From contig JADLCD010000044.1 in NCBI GenBank assembly GCA_020847395.1, forward strand, positions 1-48,835: DNA of 48,835 nt. The letters are read 5' to 3'. Below are positions 15,511-25,118 of the stretch, in pieces. A program made the position numbers and the translations under genes. The notes beneath the pieces were generated by a model. That model was not told where the DNA came from, did not search any database, and saw only the letters and a list, made by a program, of their open reading frames with translations. Every line of letters starts with the position of its first letter. Within the stretch, counting starts at the first letter, position 1. The stretch comes from Chitinophagaceae bacterium. Its GTDB lineage: Bacteria; Bacteroidota; Bacteroidia; Chitinophagales; Chitinophagaceae.

Positions 15511-16989
15511 ATGGCAATAATTATTGGCGTTGATATTGGAACAACAAATATAAAACTTGTTGCAGGCGATGATAGTGGCGTGATCCTGCTGAATGAAAAT
15601 TATGCCTGCCCGGTAATACAGGTATCAGATAAAGAAATTGAGCAGGATCCTGCGCTCGTTTTACATTCTGTTAACAACCTGCTGAAAAAAGCGTTTTCCA
15701 TTTTACCTGTTTCAGAAATTAAGGGCGTTTGTTTTAGTTCGGCTATGCATAACATTATTGCGGTTGATGAAAATGGAGCACTGTTAACGAATGCTATTTT
15801 ATGGGGAGATACGAGGAGTGAGCAACAGGCAACAATAATTAAGGAACAGGCAGATGAAAAAGAGTTGTATCAATATACAGGTGTGCCTGTTCATCCTTCT
15901 TTGCCTTTGTGTAAAATACTTTGGCTGAAACAGGAAAAGCCGGAGATATTCAACCGTGCGCAAAAATTTATTTCCATTAAGGAATATCTTTTTTTTAAAT
16001 GGTTTGGCAAATATATAATCGACCATTCCATAGCCGGCGCAACGGGCATGCTTGATGTACACAACCTGCAATGGAGTAAAAAGGCAATGGATGTGATCGG
16101 AATAACGGAAAATAAGCTTTCTGCTATTGTGCCGGTTACACATATAGAAACTGATTTAGTTAAAACCTATGCTGACTTGTTTGGTTTGCAAAATCCTATT
16201 TCATTTATTGCGGGCTCAAGTGATGGTTGCTTAGCCAATATTGGCAGTGGTGTATTTGAAGAAAACGAAGCTACACTTACGATAGGTACCAGCGGAGCGG
16301 TTCGCATTACACGCTCTCAATCTGTATTAAATGAAAAGCCTGCATTGTTTTGCTACCCGGTATTAAAAAATTTGTATGTAAAAGGAGGCGCAGTAAATAA
16401 TGGTGGAAATACATTGCAGTGGTATGCGCAAAATTTTGCAGCGCATATTGAGGGTGATAGTTATGAAGCATTGGTAGAAAAAGCCGCATCCGTAAATGCA
16501 GGTGCGGATGGATTGATATTTCTGCCTTACCTGCAGGGCGAACGTGCGCCCATATGGAATGCCTCTGCGCGGGGCGTGTTTTTCGGGATAAACAGCCTGC
16601 ATAATAAAACGCATTTTTTGCGTGCGGTAATTGAGGGCATCTGTTTTGGTTTATACGATGTGTTTTGTGAAGTAGCAAAAAGTAATAAACATATCGATAC
16701 AATTTGCGTAAGCGGCGGTTTTACAAAATCCGATTTTTGGGTACAGATGATAGCGGATATTTTTAATAAAAAAGTTATAGTATCAGATGTTGCAGATGCA
16801 TCAGCTACAGGCGCTATTCAATTAGGGATGTATGCCACCGGCTTAATAAAAGAAATATCACACAACAAAGTACATGCAGGCAATAAAATATTTGAGCCGG
16901 TGATGGAGCGGCATAATATTTATAGTAAGCAGTTTGAAAAATTCTGTGCTTTGTATGAGTCATTGAAATCTCATTTTACAACTGAATAG
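15511..16989 (+). CDS. gntK: FGGY-family carbohydrate kinase, probable gluconokinase
   Basis: About 492 residues from the ATG at 15511; the codon before it is an in-frame TTG. The ATP-binding ribonuclease-H-like start is IIIGVDIGTTNIKLVAGDD. The substrate side reads SSAMHNIIAVDENGALLTNA then ILWGDTRS, and the C-terminal lobe has GTSGAVRITRS, the GGAVNNGGNTLQWY segment, the YLQGERAPIW motif and ICVSGGFTKSDFWVQM. The SSAMH motif and overall pattern are those of FGGY gluconate kinases, less so xylulokinases. It is divergent from a gluconate-dehydrogenase-like gene set, which supports a sugar-acid role. Exact sugar specificity is inference. Confidence 0.82.
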   Translation: MAIIIGVDIGTTNIKLVAGDDSGVILLNENYACPVIQVSDKEIEQDPALVLHSVNNLLKKAFSILPVSEIKGVCFSSAMHNIIAVDENGALLTNAILWGDTRSEQQATIIKEQADEKELYQYTGVPVHPSLPLCKILWLKQEKPEIFNRAQKFISIKEYLFFKWFGKYIIDHSIAGATGMLDVHNLQWSKKAMDVIGITENKLSAIVPVTHIETDLVKTYADLFGLQNPISFIAGSSDGCLANIGSGVFEENEATLTIGTSGAVRITRSQSVLNEKPALFCYPVLKNLYVKGGAVNNGGNTLQWYAQNFAAHIEGDSYEALVEKAASVNAGADGLIFLPYLQGERAPIWNASARGVFFGINSLHNKTHFLRAVIEGICFGLYDVFCEVAKSNKHIDTICVSGGFTKSDFWVQMIADIFNKKVIVSDVADASATGAIQLGMYATGLIKEISHNKVHAGNKIFEPVMERHNIYSKQFEKFCALYESLKSHFTTE

Positions 16990-17073
16990 CACACGGAATA
17001 TTTGTATGGTATGGAAACTTAAGGATTGTTCGTGTTGTACATTCCATACTTCATATTTTTGGCAATGAAAATA

Positions 17074-17095
17074 TTCGTGTATTCGTGGCATTAAT
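17074..17095 (+). repeat. Dispersed repeat copy 2 (ATTCGTG-ATTCGTGGC)
   Basis: Matches 614-635 at 20 of 22 bases. It lies 30 bp before the ATG of the DUF1801 gene. The 136-bp spacer also has an 8-bp inverted repeat (GTATGGAA at 17009, TTCCATAC at 17043). Confidence 0.5.
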
Positions 17096-17124
17096 CAGAG
17101 TATCTTTAAAACCAAATTAATGGT

Positions 17125-17742
17125 ATGCCAAAGACTGATAAACGTATTAACGCATATATTGCCAAAGCGCAACCATTTGCACAACCCATACTGCAACATA
17201 TAAGAACTATGGTGCATAAGGCTTGCCCTGCTGTTGAGGAAACAATTAAATGGGGCTTTCCGCATTTTGAATATAGTGGCGCTATATTATGCAGCATGGC
17301 TTCTTTTAAACAGCATTGCGCATTCGGCTTCTGGAAAGCATCGCTTATGAAAGACTCTGAGAAAATACTGCATGTGGGTGAAAAAGCATCAATGGGGCAT
17401 TTTAATAAAATTGTTTCCCTTAAAGATCTTCCTCCGGATAAAATATTTACAGCCTATATAAAGCAGGCGGCAAAGTTAAATGAAGATGGGGTTCAGCTTC
17501 CGCCTAAAGCTAAAACAACATCAGCAACACCTGTTGAAGTTCCTGTGGATGTGCAAAAAGCTTTGCAGAAAAATAAAAAAGCGCTGGAAGTTTTTAATGC
17601 CTTCGCGCCAAGCCACCGCAAAGAGTACCTGCAATGGATAACCGAAGCAAAAACTGAACCTACCCGCAACAAACGTATTGAAACAATGATAGAATGGTTG
17701 AAAGAAGGGAAATCAAGAAACTGGAAGTATGAGAAAAAATGA
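17125..17742 (+). CDS. DUF1801 plus YdeI/OmdA-domain protein
   Basis: 205 residues, no signal peptide. The N-terminal roughly 120 residues match the DUF1801 (frataxin-like fold) pattern: FAQPILQHIRTMVHKACPAV, then EETIKWGFPHFEY and FGFWKASL. After a PPKAKTTSATPVEVP linker the C-terminal roughly 60 residues (DVQKALQKNKKALEVFNAFA, then HRKEYLQWITEAKTEPTRNK) form the OmdA/YdeI bacteriocin-protection-like domain. Such two-domain proteins are common in Bacteroidota; their biochemical role is not established. It ends 16 bp from the convergent PKD gene. Confidence 0.82.
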   Translation: MPKTDKRINAYIAKAQPFAQPILQHIRTMVHKACPAVEETIKWGFPHFEYSGAILCSMASFKQHCAFGFWKASLMKDSEKILHVGEKASMGHFNKIVSLKDLPPDKIFTAYIKQAAKLNEDGVQLPPKAKTTSATPVEVPVDVQKALQKNKKALEVFNAFAPSHRKEYLQWITEAKTEPTRNKRIETMIEWLKEGKSRNWKYEKK

Positions 17743-17758
17743 ATGTATTAAAGAACTG

Positions 17759-20377
17759 TTACCGCATCAAAATCAATGTGCCTTTCTTTAATATTTTCTT
17801 TCCTAAATAATCTGTACCGCTTACCATCCATACAAAAGTATCAGAAGCCTGTTCTTTTCCATTATGCTTTCCATTCCATCCTTCCTCAGAATTTGTTGTT
17901 GAGAACATAAGCTGTCCCCAACGGTTAAAAATCCTTAAATAATCAAATTGTTTTATCCCTACAGGATAAGCATGAAATACATCATTAAGATAATCACCAT
18001 TTGGAGTAAATGCATCAGCAACAAATATGTCCGGCATTGTTCTGAATACACGTATATTAATGGTATCGTATGCAAAACATCCTTCAGGCGTACTTACTTT
18101 AACGCTGTATGTATGAAATTCTCCAACATCTGATTCAAATTGGGCAACAGGATCTGCAATAATTGTATCGTTTAAATAAGAACCGGGATTCCATTTATAA
18201 AATGCTGCGCCAGATGCCTGTAATTGCAAAGGTTGCCCGAGCACTACAACAGTATCATTTCCTGCAAAAGCAGGCACAGGAGGTATAACACGTACCAATA
18301 CATCTTTTACAGTAGGTTTAGGGCAACCCAATGTATCTGTTACGCTAACAGTGTAGGTAGTAGTAACAGTTGGGTTAACCAGGGGATCAGGTACTTTGAA
18401 ATTATTTATGGCAATAGCCGGTGTCCAGGTATAATAAGCTCCCCCGTTGGCAAACAATTGCACCTGGTCTCCATAGCATACGGAGGTATCTGCGCTAATA
18501 TGCACATCCGGATAAGGGATAGCCGTAATGATTATATTATCTGTTGCAAAACATTTGCCTATATACGCTGTAACAGTATATTGTGTAGTTTGATTTACGG
18601 GTGTGGCCAAAGGGTTTTTAACATAAGGATTATCCAAAGTTGCTACAGGAGTCCACACATATTTTAAACCATTGCTGAAAGGTTTTAGTTGAACAGTATC
18701 TGTTAAGCACATGGTAAGATCATCACCCACATTTAATGTAACAAAATTTACTACGTTAACACGAACTGTATCCGTTGAAGTGCAGCCGGGAACAGTCGTT
18801 AAGCTGACCGTATATGTAGTTGTTACATCAGGGCTTACATTAACAGACTTACCCGTAAGCGGATCAATATTATAGGCGGGAGACCATGTATACGTTCCTG
18901 GTGGGCCTGTTGCAGCAAGTGCAATAGTATCTATATCGCACATAAGGGTATCGTGTGGCACGGATAGCAAAGGCCTGTTTCGTACAACCAGGCTGGCATA
19001 GCTGGTTTTTTTACAACCTTTACTATTGGTAACGGTGAGCGCTACCTGGTATGTGCCTGAGTCAGCAAAAACATAAGAAGAATTTTGAAGTAAAGAAGTA
19101 TCATTACTGAGGGAACGGACTCCAAAATCCCATTTCCAGCTATCAACAATTCCATATTTTGTTTTAGTTGTATCAGTGAAATAGATCGGTACATTTTTAC
19201 ATCCTTCACTATACACAAAACCGGGAAAAAATCCGGGATATACTTTTGCAAGCGTAAAGGCTGTATCAGAACATTCTTCTCCCCTGTTGGTAATAAGCAT
19301 TATTCTGTAAGTGCCGGTATCAGCATAAGTATATGTTGGTCTGGCTACAGTTGATGTATCATTGGTAACACCCGGCACACCAAAATCCCAGTAATACGAC
19401 TTTATAAGATTACTGTTGCTTTTGTTCTGTAATGTAAGGGTAAAGCCGTCGCATGACATATATACAGGATCTAACGCAGCAGCAGCAATAGTACAGGCCG
19501 CTACTTTAATCTGTATATCTTTCCGGTGTATATTAATCAATATTCCTTTCCTGAATTCGTTTACGCACACCGTAATTACATATATTCCTGCGGCAGGCGC
19601 AATGCCGGTAATGATACCTGTTTTTGAATCTATAGTAACATTAGCTCCCATAGGAGCTGATGCTCCAAAACCAAATGAATAGGGCACAGGTGTATAGGGA
19701 GGCGCAAGAGCTATCTGCGGTTGAGGATTATTGGTGCTGCCGCCTGAATAAGCTGAACAAAACATATAAGAAAGAGAATCTCCGTCAGCATCGGTGGAAC
19801 TGAAATCATACAGAAAATAATTGTCTTCGCAAACAATGGTTGTATCTTTTGTAGCAAAAACAGGACTTGAATTTTTGGGCGCGTCTGCAGCAATATTCGT
19901 ACCCGGCACATCTGCTGTATAGGTGGCACCTACCTGACCGGAACCATTTATATTCGACATATTTTCAATACGGCAGCAACGCTGGTAAGCAATAGTATAA
20001 CCACCGGTTTCCGGCGCAAGGGTAACTGTAATGGAATAGGTTCCTACTTCATAACATACAGCCGGGGGATTATCAATACATTTTCCGGGATCCCTGAGGC
20101 TTAATGAATTCCTGTTTGTCATAGCAACCTCATAAGTTTTAAACAACTGTGTTCCCCCTGATGTTTTTTTATAAATAGAAATGAAGGCTGTTTGATCTAA
20201 CTGTGCGCCGTTTGAGAAACAATCCCGATATAGTTTCAATGTAATTTCATATTTGTAATCTGTGCCTGGCAAATATCTATACGATAATTCTCCACCTGTT
20301 ATATGCCGCGCTGAAAGCGCTGTTGCTATACACAGACAGAAAACTGATAATAACCAATATTTAGCTACATAAGACAT
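17759..20377 (-). CDS. PKD-repeat surface protein with gliding-motility/T9SS C-terminal domain
   Basis: 872 residues with a signal peptide (cleavage near LSARHI). The N-terminal module ITGGELSYRYLPGTDYKYEI then TLKLYRDCF is typical of large Bacteroidota adhesins. Next come at least two PKD domains with WDFG cores (YYWDFGVPGVTNDTS; WKWDFGVRSLSND). Then several beta-sandwich repeats of about 80 residues recur, each with WxP and TTTYTV/TTQYTV motifs. The C-terminus FVADAFTPNGDYLNDVFHAY then IFNRWGQLMFSTT and WNGKHNGKEQASDTF is the type-B gliding-motility-associated domain used for export by the type IX secretion system. It is presumably a secreted or cell-surface adhesin. It overlaps the upstream hydrolase gene by 17 bp. 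Confidence 0.9.
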   Translation of the reverse strand: MSYVAKYWLLSVFCLCIATALSARHITGGELSYRYLPGTDYKYEITLKLYRDCFSNGAQLDQTAFISIYKKTSGGTQLFKTYEVAMTNRNSLSLRDPGKCIDNPPAVCYEVGTYSITVTLAPETGGYTIAYQRCCRIENMSNINGSGQVGATYTADVPGTNIAADAPKNSSPVFATKDTTIVCEDNYFLYDFSSTDADGDSLSYMFCSAYSGGSTNNPQPQIALAPPYTPVPYSFGFGASAPMGANVTIDSKTGIITGIAPAAGIYVITVCVNEFRKGILINIHRKDIQIKVAACTIAAAALDPVYMSCDGFTLTLQNKSNSNLIKSYYWDFGVPGVTNDTSTVARPTYTYADTGTYRIMLITNRGEECSDTAFTLAKVYPGFFPGFVYSEGCKNVPIYFTDTTKTKYGIVDSWKWDFGVRSLSNDTSLLQNSSYVFADSGTYQVALTVTNSKGCKKTSYASLVVRNRPLLSVPHDTLMCDIDTIALAATGPPGTYTWSPAYNIDPLTGKSVNVSPDVTTTYTVSLTTVPGCTSTDTVRVNVVNFVTLNVGDDLTMCLTDTVQLKPFSNGLKYVWTPVATLDNPYVKNPLATPVNQTTQYTVTAYIGKCFATDNIIITAIPYPDVHISADTSVCYGDQVQLFANGGAYYTWTPAIAINNFKVPDPLVNPTVTTTYTVSVTDTLGCPKPTVKDVLVRVIPPVPAFAGNDTVVVLGQPLQLQASGAAFYKWNPGSYLNDTIIADPVAQFESDVGEFHTYSVKVSTPEGCFAYDTINIRVFRTMPDIFVADAFTPNGDYLNDVFHAYPVGIKQFDYLRIFNRWGQLMFSTTNSEEGWNGKHNGKEQASDTFVWMVSGTDYLGKKILKKGTLILMR

Positions 20378-21191
20378 TCAATGAATAATTGAGGAATTTC
20401 AACACGGTAGCATTGGCCTGGTTTTTCGCTTCCCACATGCCCATGTGAGCTATGTTGGGATAGATAGTAATGAGGGATTTACATGGAAGGTAACATTGAC
20501 TGAGGCTGTCTTGTAAATATACACTTTTATCATCCTCACCAATAATAAACAACACAGGTTTTGAAACTTTTTTAAGTATGTCAATTCGATCCGGCCTCTC
20601 CATCATCGCCTTGTAATATTGTACGAGTGCCGTAGCTGTAAAGTTGCCTGCGGCTTCTATAAGATGATCTACCTGTTCAGGATGAGATTGCTTAAAGGCA
20701 TCTCCAAACAAATTAGGAATAGATTGTTTTAAAAATTCGTGAGCGCCATGCTTTTGTATAAAAGCTATCCCTTTTCTGCGGGCTTCTTTTTTCTCTTCTG
20801 TATCTGCATATGCAGTGGAATGAAATAATCCAATACCATTTAATCTTTCCGGATACTTTTCCGCAAAAGCCAATGCAATATAACCGCCCATGCTGTGGCC
20901 AATCACTGCACAGCTTCCAATATCTTCTGCATCTATAATTTCTTTTATAATATCAGCATATACATCAATAAGCCTCGCATCTTCAATACCTGTCTCATCA
21001 ATTATATCAGATTTACCACTGCCGGGTATATCGGGAATAATGAGTGTAAAATCATTTTGAAGAAAGTGCTGCTGGTACTTCCATATGCTGCCATCTTCTG
21101 CAAAACCATGAATCAAAACAACATAAGGTCCTTTACCCGTTTTGCGATAATAGATATTGCAGTTATTATAATTGATATAGTGGCTATACAT
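20361..21191 (-). CDS. Alpha/beta-fold hydrolase
   Basis: About 276 residues from the ATG at 21191; the frame extends seven codons further to a TTG. It has the oxyanion motif LIHGFAEDGSIW, PDIPGSGKSD, nucleophile elbow VIGHSMGGYIALAF, a late acid in LFIIGEDDKSVYL and catalytic histidine IAHMGMWE. It is cytoplasmic, and of the lipase/peroxidase-like hydrolase group with no sure substrate. Its last 17 bp overlap the start of the PKD protein gene, so the two may be co-translated although no functional link is evident. Confidence 0.85.
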   Translation of the reverse strand: MYSHYINYNNCNIYYRKTGKGPYVVLIHGFAEDGSIWKYQQHFLQNDFTLIIPDIPGSGKSDIIDETGIEDARLIDVYADIIKEIIDAEDIGSCAVIGHSMGGYIALAFAEKYPERLNGIGLFHSTAYADTEEKKEARRKGIAFIQKHGAHEFLKQSIPNLFGDAFKQSHPEQVDHLIEAAGNFTATALVQYYKAMMERPDRIDILKKVSKPVLFIIGEDDKSVYLQDSLSQCYLPCKSLITIYPNIAHMGMWEAKNQANATVLKFLNYSLNVLCS

Positions 21192-21389
21192 TGGTAGTTG
21201 ATTAATGAGCAATCAGATACCGGCACAGGTTGTAAGCTACAGGTTGCAGGTTAGATGCATTTTTCACCATTGCCTGTTGCCCATTCAATTTACTGAAAAA
21301 TATTGTAAGCAGATATTACATTTTCTACATGGGGTGCATCCAACAGATTAATTTCATAGCCTGATGCGTATGCACATACCCGGAGTATA

Positions 21390-22532
21390 TCATTTCCTGT
21401 AAAAAGTAAAACTACGCCATGCTAGTAGTATTACAAGCGGAATAAGCCCGTTATTTAATTGCTGCGGTAGAAAAAACCAGGTGATTAAAAGTAATATATT
21501 GATAACAGCAACTACAAGCCAGTATTTTTTTATCCATTTTTTTTTGCTGCGTATAAAGAAAGCAGTTATCACATGAAATGGCAATGCCCATAATATATTA
21601 TAATTGTCTTTACACAATGCATGATCCGTAGCTGTCCACATTAAAATTAATAATACGCCCAGCAAGCCGGTTGTTACAAATAACAGAAAATCGAGCGAAA
21701 GCAGAATACCCTTCTTTTTAAGCGCTGCAAAAACAATGAACAACAATAATAATATTGAAAATGCAACAAAAGGTGTAAAAAAAGATTTATTACTTTCTGC
21801 CAATGATGACTGATATAATTCCGCTTTACTTTTTACGAGGTATTTTGATTGAAGATATATACTGTCAAAGCCTTTGGCAAGATAAACAGGCAGAAACATC
21901 GTTTGCTCATTCTGTGCTGTTTTATCCAACCGCGATCCCAATAAAATATCAATACCAAACTTACTCCAGTACATGCCTGTTCTGTTCAAGTCAACATGTA
22001 TCAGCTCCCGGAAAGTTTTTGGCTTGTTGAGTACCTGGTGCGTTACCAAACTACTATCTGAATATTTTTGTATAATATCCCTGATGCGGGTAGCACAGTT
22101 ATCAAATAAAAAATCATAGCGATAAAACCTGTTTTCCTCTTTTGCATTATTTATTAATGCTTTGTACAGTACCAGTTTTTCTTCTCCCGATAAATTCAAT
22201 ACCTGTTCCTGCACACTTCTTCTCTCTTCTATATAACTGCTTAAAAAAGACTCAAAGCTTTCCACCGAAAGATAATACTGCATCCGTTTGCCGCCTCTTA
22301 CAAACCTGATATAAAAATCAGGATCATAAAAATCAAAAGTGCCATAATTATAAACGCGGTCAGCATGTGTGGTGGTATCGGTAACACGTATAGCGCTATG
22401 TCCCCAAATGGAATACAGGTCTTCACCAGGCCCGCAGGTAATTAATGATATACGCAGGTGAGATGAATCTGTTTGTGCAAACGCCATCAAACCATTAAAT
22501 AGAAAAATGAAAATTGCAGCAACTTTCCTCAC
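21390..22532 (-). CDS. DUF4105 membrane protein (Lnb N-terminal periplasmic domain-like)
   Basis: I prefer the GTG at 22532, which gives a good signal peptide (RKVAAIFIFLFNGLMAFAQ) and about 380 residues; the frame is open to a GTG at 22601, inside the upstream gene. The mature N-terminal half (ISLITCGPGEDLYSIWGHSA, then TFDFYDPDFYIRF and FLFDNCATRIRDI) is the DUF4105 domain, which has conserved Cys and His resembling a papain/NlpC-like fold. The C-terminal third holds about five hydrophobic membrane segments. In Bacteroidota it is a common inner-membrane protein of unknown activity. Rhomboid precedes it on the same strand. Confidence 0.8.
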   Translation of the reverse strand: MRKVAAIFIFLFNGLMAFAQTDSSHLRISLITCGPGEDLYSIWGHSAIRVTDTTTHADRVYNYGTFDFYDPDFYIRFVRGGKRMQYYLSVESFESFLSSYIEERRSVQEQVLNLSGEEKLVLYKALINNAKEENRFYRYDFLFDNCATRIRDIIQKYSDSSLVTHQVLNKPKTFRELIHVDLNRTGMYWSKFGIDILLGSRLDKTAQNEQTMFLPVYLAKGFDSIYLQSKYLVKSKAELYQSSLAESNKSFFTPFVAFSILLLLFIVFAALKKKGILLSLDFLLFVTTGLLGVLLILMWTATDHALCKDNYNILWALPFHVITAFFIRSKKKWIKKYWLVVAVINILLLITWFFLPQQLNNGLIPLVILLAWRSFTFYRK

Positions 22533-22587
22533 AAATAAAATTTGCGCCAATTTCGGTAAAAATGACCAGATAAAAAGAGATAATATT

Positions 22588-23361
22588 TCATCGCCGCACA
22601 CGTGTTATATATGGCTCTCTGGCAACAGTTGTTTTTACAGGATCAAAAAACTTTATTAGTAAAAGACCTGCAATAAAGCCCCCGATATGTGCAGCATAGG
22701 CCACTCCCCCACCATCTTCTCCGCCAAGCATACCCAACCCGCTTATTACCTGGAAGGCAATCCATAAACCCAACGCAAGAACAGCAGGAATAGAAACCCT
22801 GAATATTAAAAGAAATGCAGTTACTCTTCTGGTAGGAAATAATAAGAGATATGCTCCTAACACACCGGAAATAGCACCGGAAGCACCAAGACTTGGCACC
22901 AACGAATTTTGATTAAGCATTAATGTAGAAAACACATGACTAAATGAAGCGATAACCCCGCAAAGCAGGTAAAATACAAGATACCGCAAATGCCCAATCC
23001 TGTTTTCAATATTATCGCCGAATATCCATAAGTACAGCATATTACCCGCAAGGTGCGCCCAGCCACCATGCATAAACATAGAAGTAAGTAAAGTGAAATA
23101 TACAGATACCGGCGTAGGCTGCAAGCCCGGCATTTCAAACTGTCGCCCCGTATTGGGATCAAAAATTAACTGCGGTTCTGTAATAATATCATTACCTGTA
23201 AGAATTTCTGCAGGCACTGTAGAAAAAGCGTACGTAAAATTAAGATTGGTTCCTCCGCCTTGTAAAAAAATAAACGCCAGGATATTCAGCGCTATCAACA
23301 GGTAATTTATATAAGGCGTTATTGTTCTGTCTGAATTATCATCACCAATAGGTAGGAGCAT
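22588..23361 (-). CDS. Rhomboid-family intramembrane serine protease
   Basis: 257 residues with six to seven membrane segments. The HGGWAHLAGNMLYLWIFGDN motif supplies Asn107 of the oxyanion hole. The catalytic Ser161 is in GASGAISG and His225 in AYAAHIGG, so the catalytic dyad is intact and this is likely an active protease and not a pseudoprotease. It resembles the secondary rhomboids with a long extracellular loop between the first two helices (about 45-85). It cleaves membrane proteins within the bilayer; substrates are unknown. It is followed by the DUF4105 gene 55 bp after its stop. Confidence 0.9.
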   Translation of the reverse strand: MLLPIGDDNSDRTITPYINYLLIALNILAFIFLQGGGTNLNFTYAFSTVPAEILTGNDIITEPQLIFDPNTGRQFEMPGLQPTPVSVYFTLLTSMFMHGGWAHLAGNMLYLWIFGDNIENRIGHLRYLVFYLLCGVIASFSHVFSTLMLNQNSLVPSLGASGAISGVLGAYLLLFPTRRVTAFLLIFRVSIPAVLALGLWIAFQVISGLGMLGGEDGGGVAYAAHIGGFIAGLLLIKFFDPVKTTVAREPYITRVRR

Positions 23362-23417
23362 AGCAACTATTTATCATGGAAAGATAATCAATTATGCATA
23401 CACCCTATAAGTCTATT

Positions 23418-23559
23418 TGTTCTTAGGGTGCATCCCAAATTTTCGCACCATTATTCCCCTCTCCACAGAGTGGCGAGGGGATAAAGCCTGCCTGCCGGTA
23501 AGCAGGGGGTGAGAGTAAAATAAATATGAAGCGAAAATTTGGGATGCACCCTGTTCTTA
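23418..23559. mobile_element. 126-bp MITE with 8-bp target-site duplication
   Basis: The terminal inverted repeats 23426-23446 (begins GGGTGCATCCC, ends TTTTCGC) and 23531-23551 are perfect 21-bp reverse complements. An identical 8-bp TGTTCTTA lies immediately outside each end (23418-23425 and 23552-23559), the mark of insertion. The 84-bp interior has its own imperfect hairpins, TCCCCTCTCCAC/GTGGCGAGGGGA and CCTGCC/GGCAGG-like segments, and encodes nothing. I know of no family name for it. The rest of the 23362-23729 spacer has only short repeat-like phrases (GCCTGAAAGGCT, ACCCTATACCCTACACC) and no gene. Confidence 0.88.
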
Positions 23560-23729
23560 CACCAGGGCAAAAGCATTAAAATTATTGAAGCCTGAAAGGC
23601 TGATATTATTATAAAATCATTTCATCCCTTTGGACTGCTAAAATTCTTTATAGTAGTTAATACAAATTTTTAATGCGCCTGCGCTAACCTTCTACAGTAA
23701 ACCCTGCACCCTATACCCTACACCTTTTT

Positions 23730-25070
23730 CTACAATACCTTCTTCGTATCTGTCATAAATACCCGCGTACTCACCGTGTAGGTTCCGCCATTAATATCTT
23801 TATATTTCAAATCAACATAAAAAGCACGGTATCCTGATGCAGGCAATGGTTCCATAACTTTTATCTTGCTTTTACCTGATATTTTCAAGTCTTTACTTGT
23901 CCATTTATCATTGCGAAAATCTGTATCAGGCGAGTCAGCTTGCCAAACGATTACATCTGTCAACTCATCTTTAGTAGATTTAATATTCAGCTTTACTGCT
24001 TTTTTAGCAACAGTAGTTGTCCAATCGCAAGCCGGGTAAGTTGCATTTTGCAAAGTTGTGCCAAAAAACGCGCTGAGCGCTTCTGTTGCCTGCTGCCCGC
24101 CACCAAGGTCATGACCTGCATTCGGCACATAGTGTAGCAAGTTTTTTCCGGGAATACTGTCAAGATAATTTTTGATATTATCCACCACCCAATATTCATC
24201 ATTAGTACCCATAAAAATGAGCTTGGGCATGGTTAACGTTTTTCTGTAGGAGTACGGATCAACCATTGTACTAACCGCCATACCGTTTTCTGTTTTAGCA
24301 GTTTGAGGTATACCAAGTTTTACATAATCTTCAATCTGCACACTATAGCCACCCAAGGCCTTAATCTGGTAATCAAGGCTAACGGGCATATTCAATACAT
24401 CAATTACCATTGGCGCAATAGCCTGTGCTCTTTTATCATTGGCGCCGGTGAGCCAGGTTGTCCAGCCTCTTTTTGAAGCGCCGGAAATTACAAACCTGTT
24501 TACCGGTTTATTTAATTCTTTGCTTGAAAATTGCTGTATAGCATCCATTGCTTTTACCGCGCTTTTAACCATGGGAAAGAGTAACGGCCATGAATAATCG
24601 CCGTCTTTCTTAAAGTTGTGCAGTGTAAAAGATATAAGTGCGTCTTCGGTAAGATCATCAAACAAAGGCTGGTTAGGCGTTTGCCTCAGTACCGCAACAA
24701 TCGCTTTATTTTTTTCTGCTACATGAGCCATTCTAATATTTTGCTTGTCATCACGTCCGCTCCAATTAGGCATTCCATCTTTTAAAGAACCGCCAGTAAT
24801 AAATAACAAAGCGCCGTCATATTTATTTTCTTTTGGAACGAGTAAGGTAAGCTGGTGCTTCCACACAATATCTCTCCACTTTTGTGAAGTGAGCAATAAT
24901 GCATATGCTTTTGTATCTCCAATATCATATGTATCTTTTACCTCCCAGCTAAAAGTATTATCGCCATTGTTAAGATAACTTTGTAATGCAGTTGCCGGCG
25001 TTATGGCAGCCTGCGCTAAAATCAACTGACTATATACTATTACCAATCCTGCTAACAAATATTTCTTCAT
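23730..25070 (-). CDS. PhoPQ-activated pathogenicity-related (PqaA-type) alpha/beta hydrolase, exported
   Basis: 446 residues with a signal peptide (cleavage near LILAQA). The PqaA family pattern is clear: VKDTYDIGDTKAYALLLTSQ, the GASKRGWTTWLTGANDKR nucleophile-elbow segment (GASKRG), then IKALGGYSVQIEDY and a histidine-bearing VPNAGHDLGGGQQATEALS. The family is named from a Salmonella gene but is widespread in environmental bacteria, and its name implies no virulence role here. It is the last gene of the unit that starts with a lipocalin-like protein and SusC/SusD, so it likely acts on material those proteins capture. Confidence 0.88.
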   Translation of the reverse strand: MKKYLLAGLVIVYSQLILAQAAITPATALQSYLNNGDNTFSWEVKDTYDIGDTKAYALLLTSQKWRDIVWKHQLTLLVPKENKYDGALLFITGGSLKDGMPNWSGRDDKQNIRMAHVAEKNKAIVAVLRQTPNQPLFDDLTEDALISFTLHNFKKDGDYSWPLLFPMVKSAVKAMDAIQQFSSKELNKPVNRFVISGASKRGWTTWLTGANDKRAQAIAPMVIDVLNMPVSLDYQIKALGGYSVQIEDYVKLGIPQTAKTENGMAVSTMVDPYSYRKTLTMPKLIFMGTNDEYWVVDNIKNYLDSIPGKNLLHYVPNAGHDLGGGQQATEALSAFFGTTLQNATYPACDWTTTVAKKAVKLNIKSTKDELTDVIVWQADSPDTDFRNDKWTSKDLKISGKSKIKVMEPLPASGYRAFYVDLKYKDINGGTYTVSTRVFMTDTKKVL

Positions 25071-25118
25071 GTGTATTTAGTTTATTTTATTTTTTTTGTT
25101 TGGGCTGATAGCGTACAA

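Noticed and set aside
23730-25070. Virulence function for the PqaA-type protein
   Set aside because: The family name comes from Salmonella; homologues are common in free-living bacteria and nothing nearby indicates pathogenicity.
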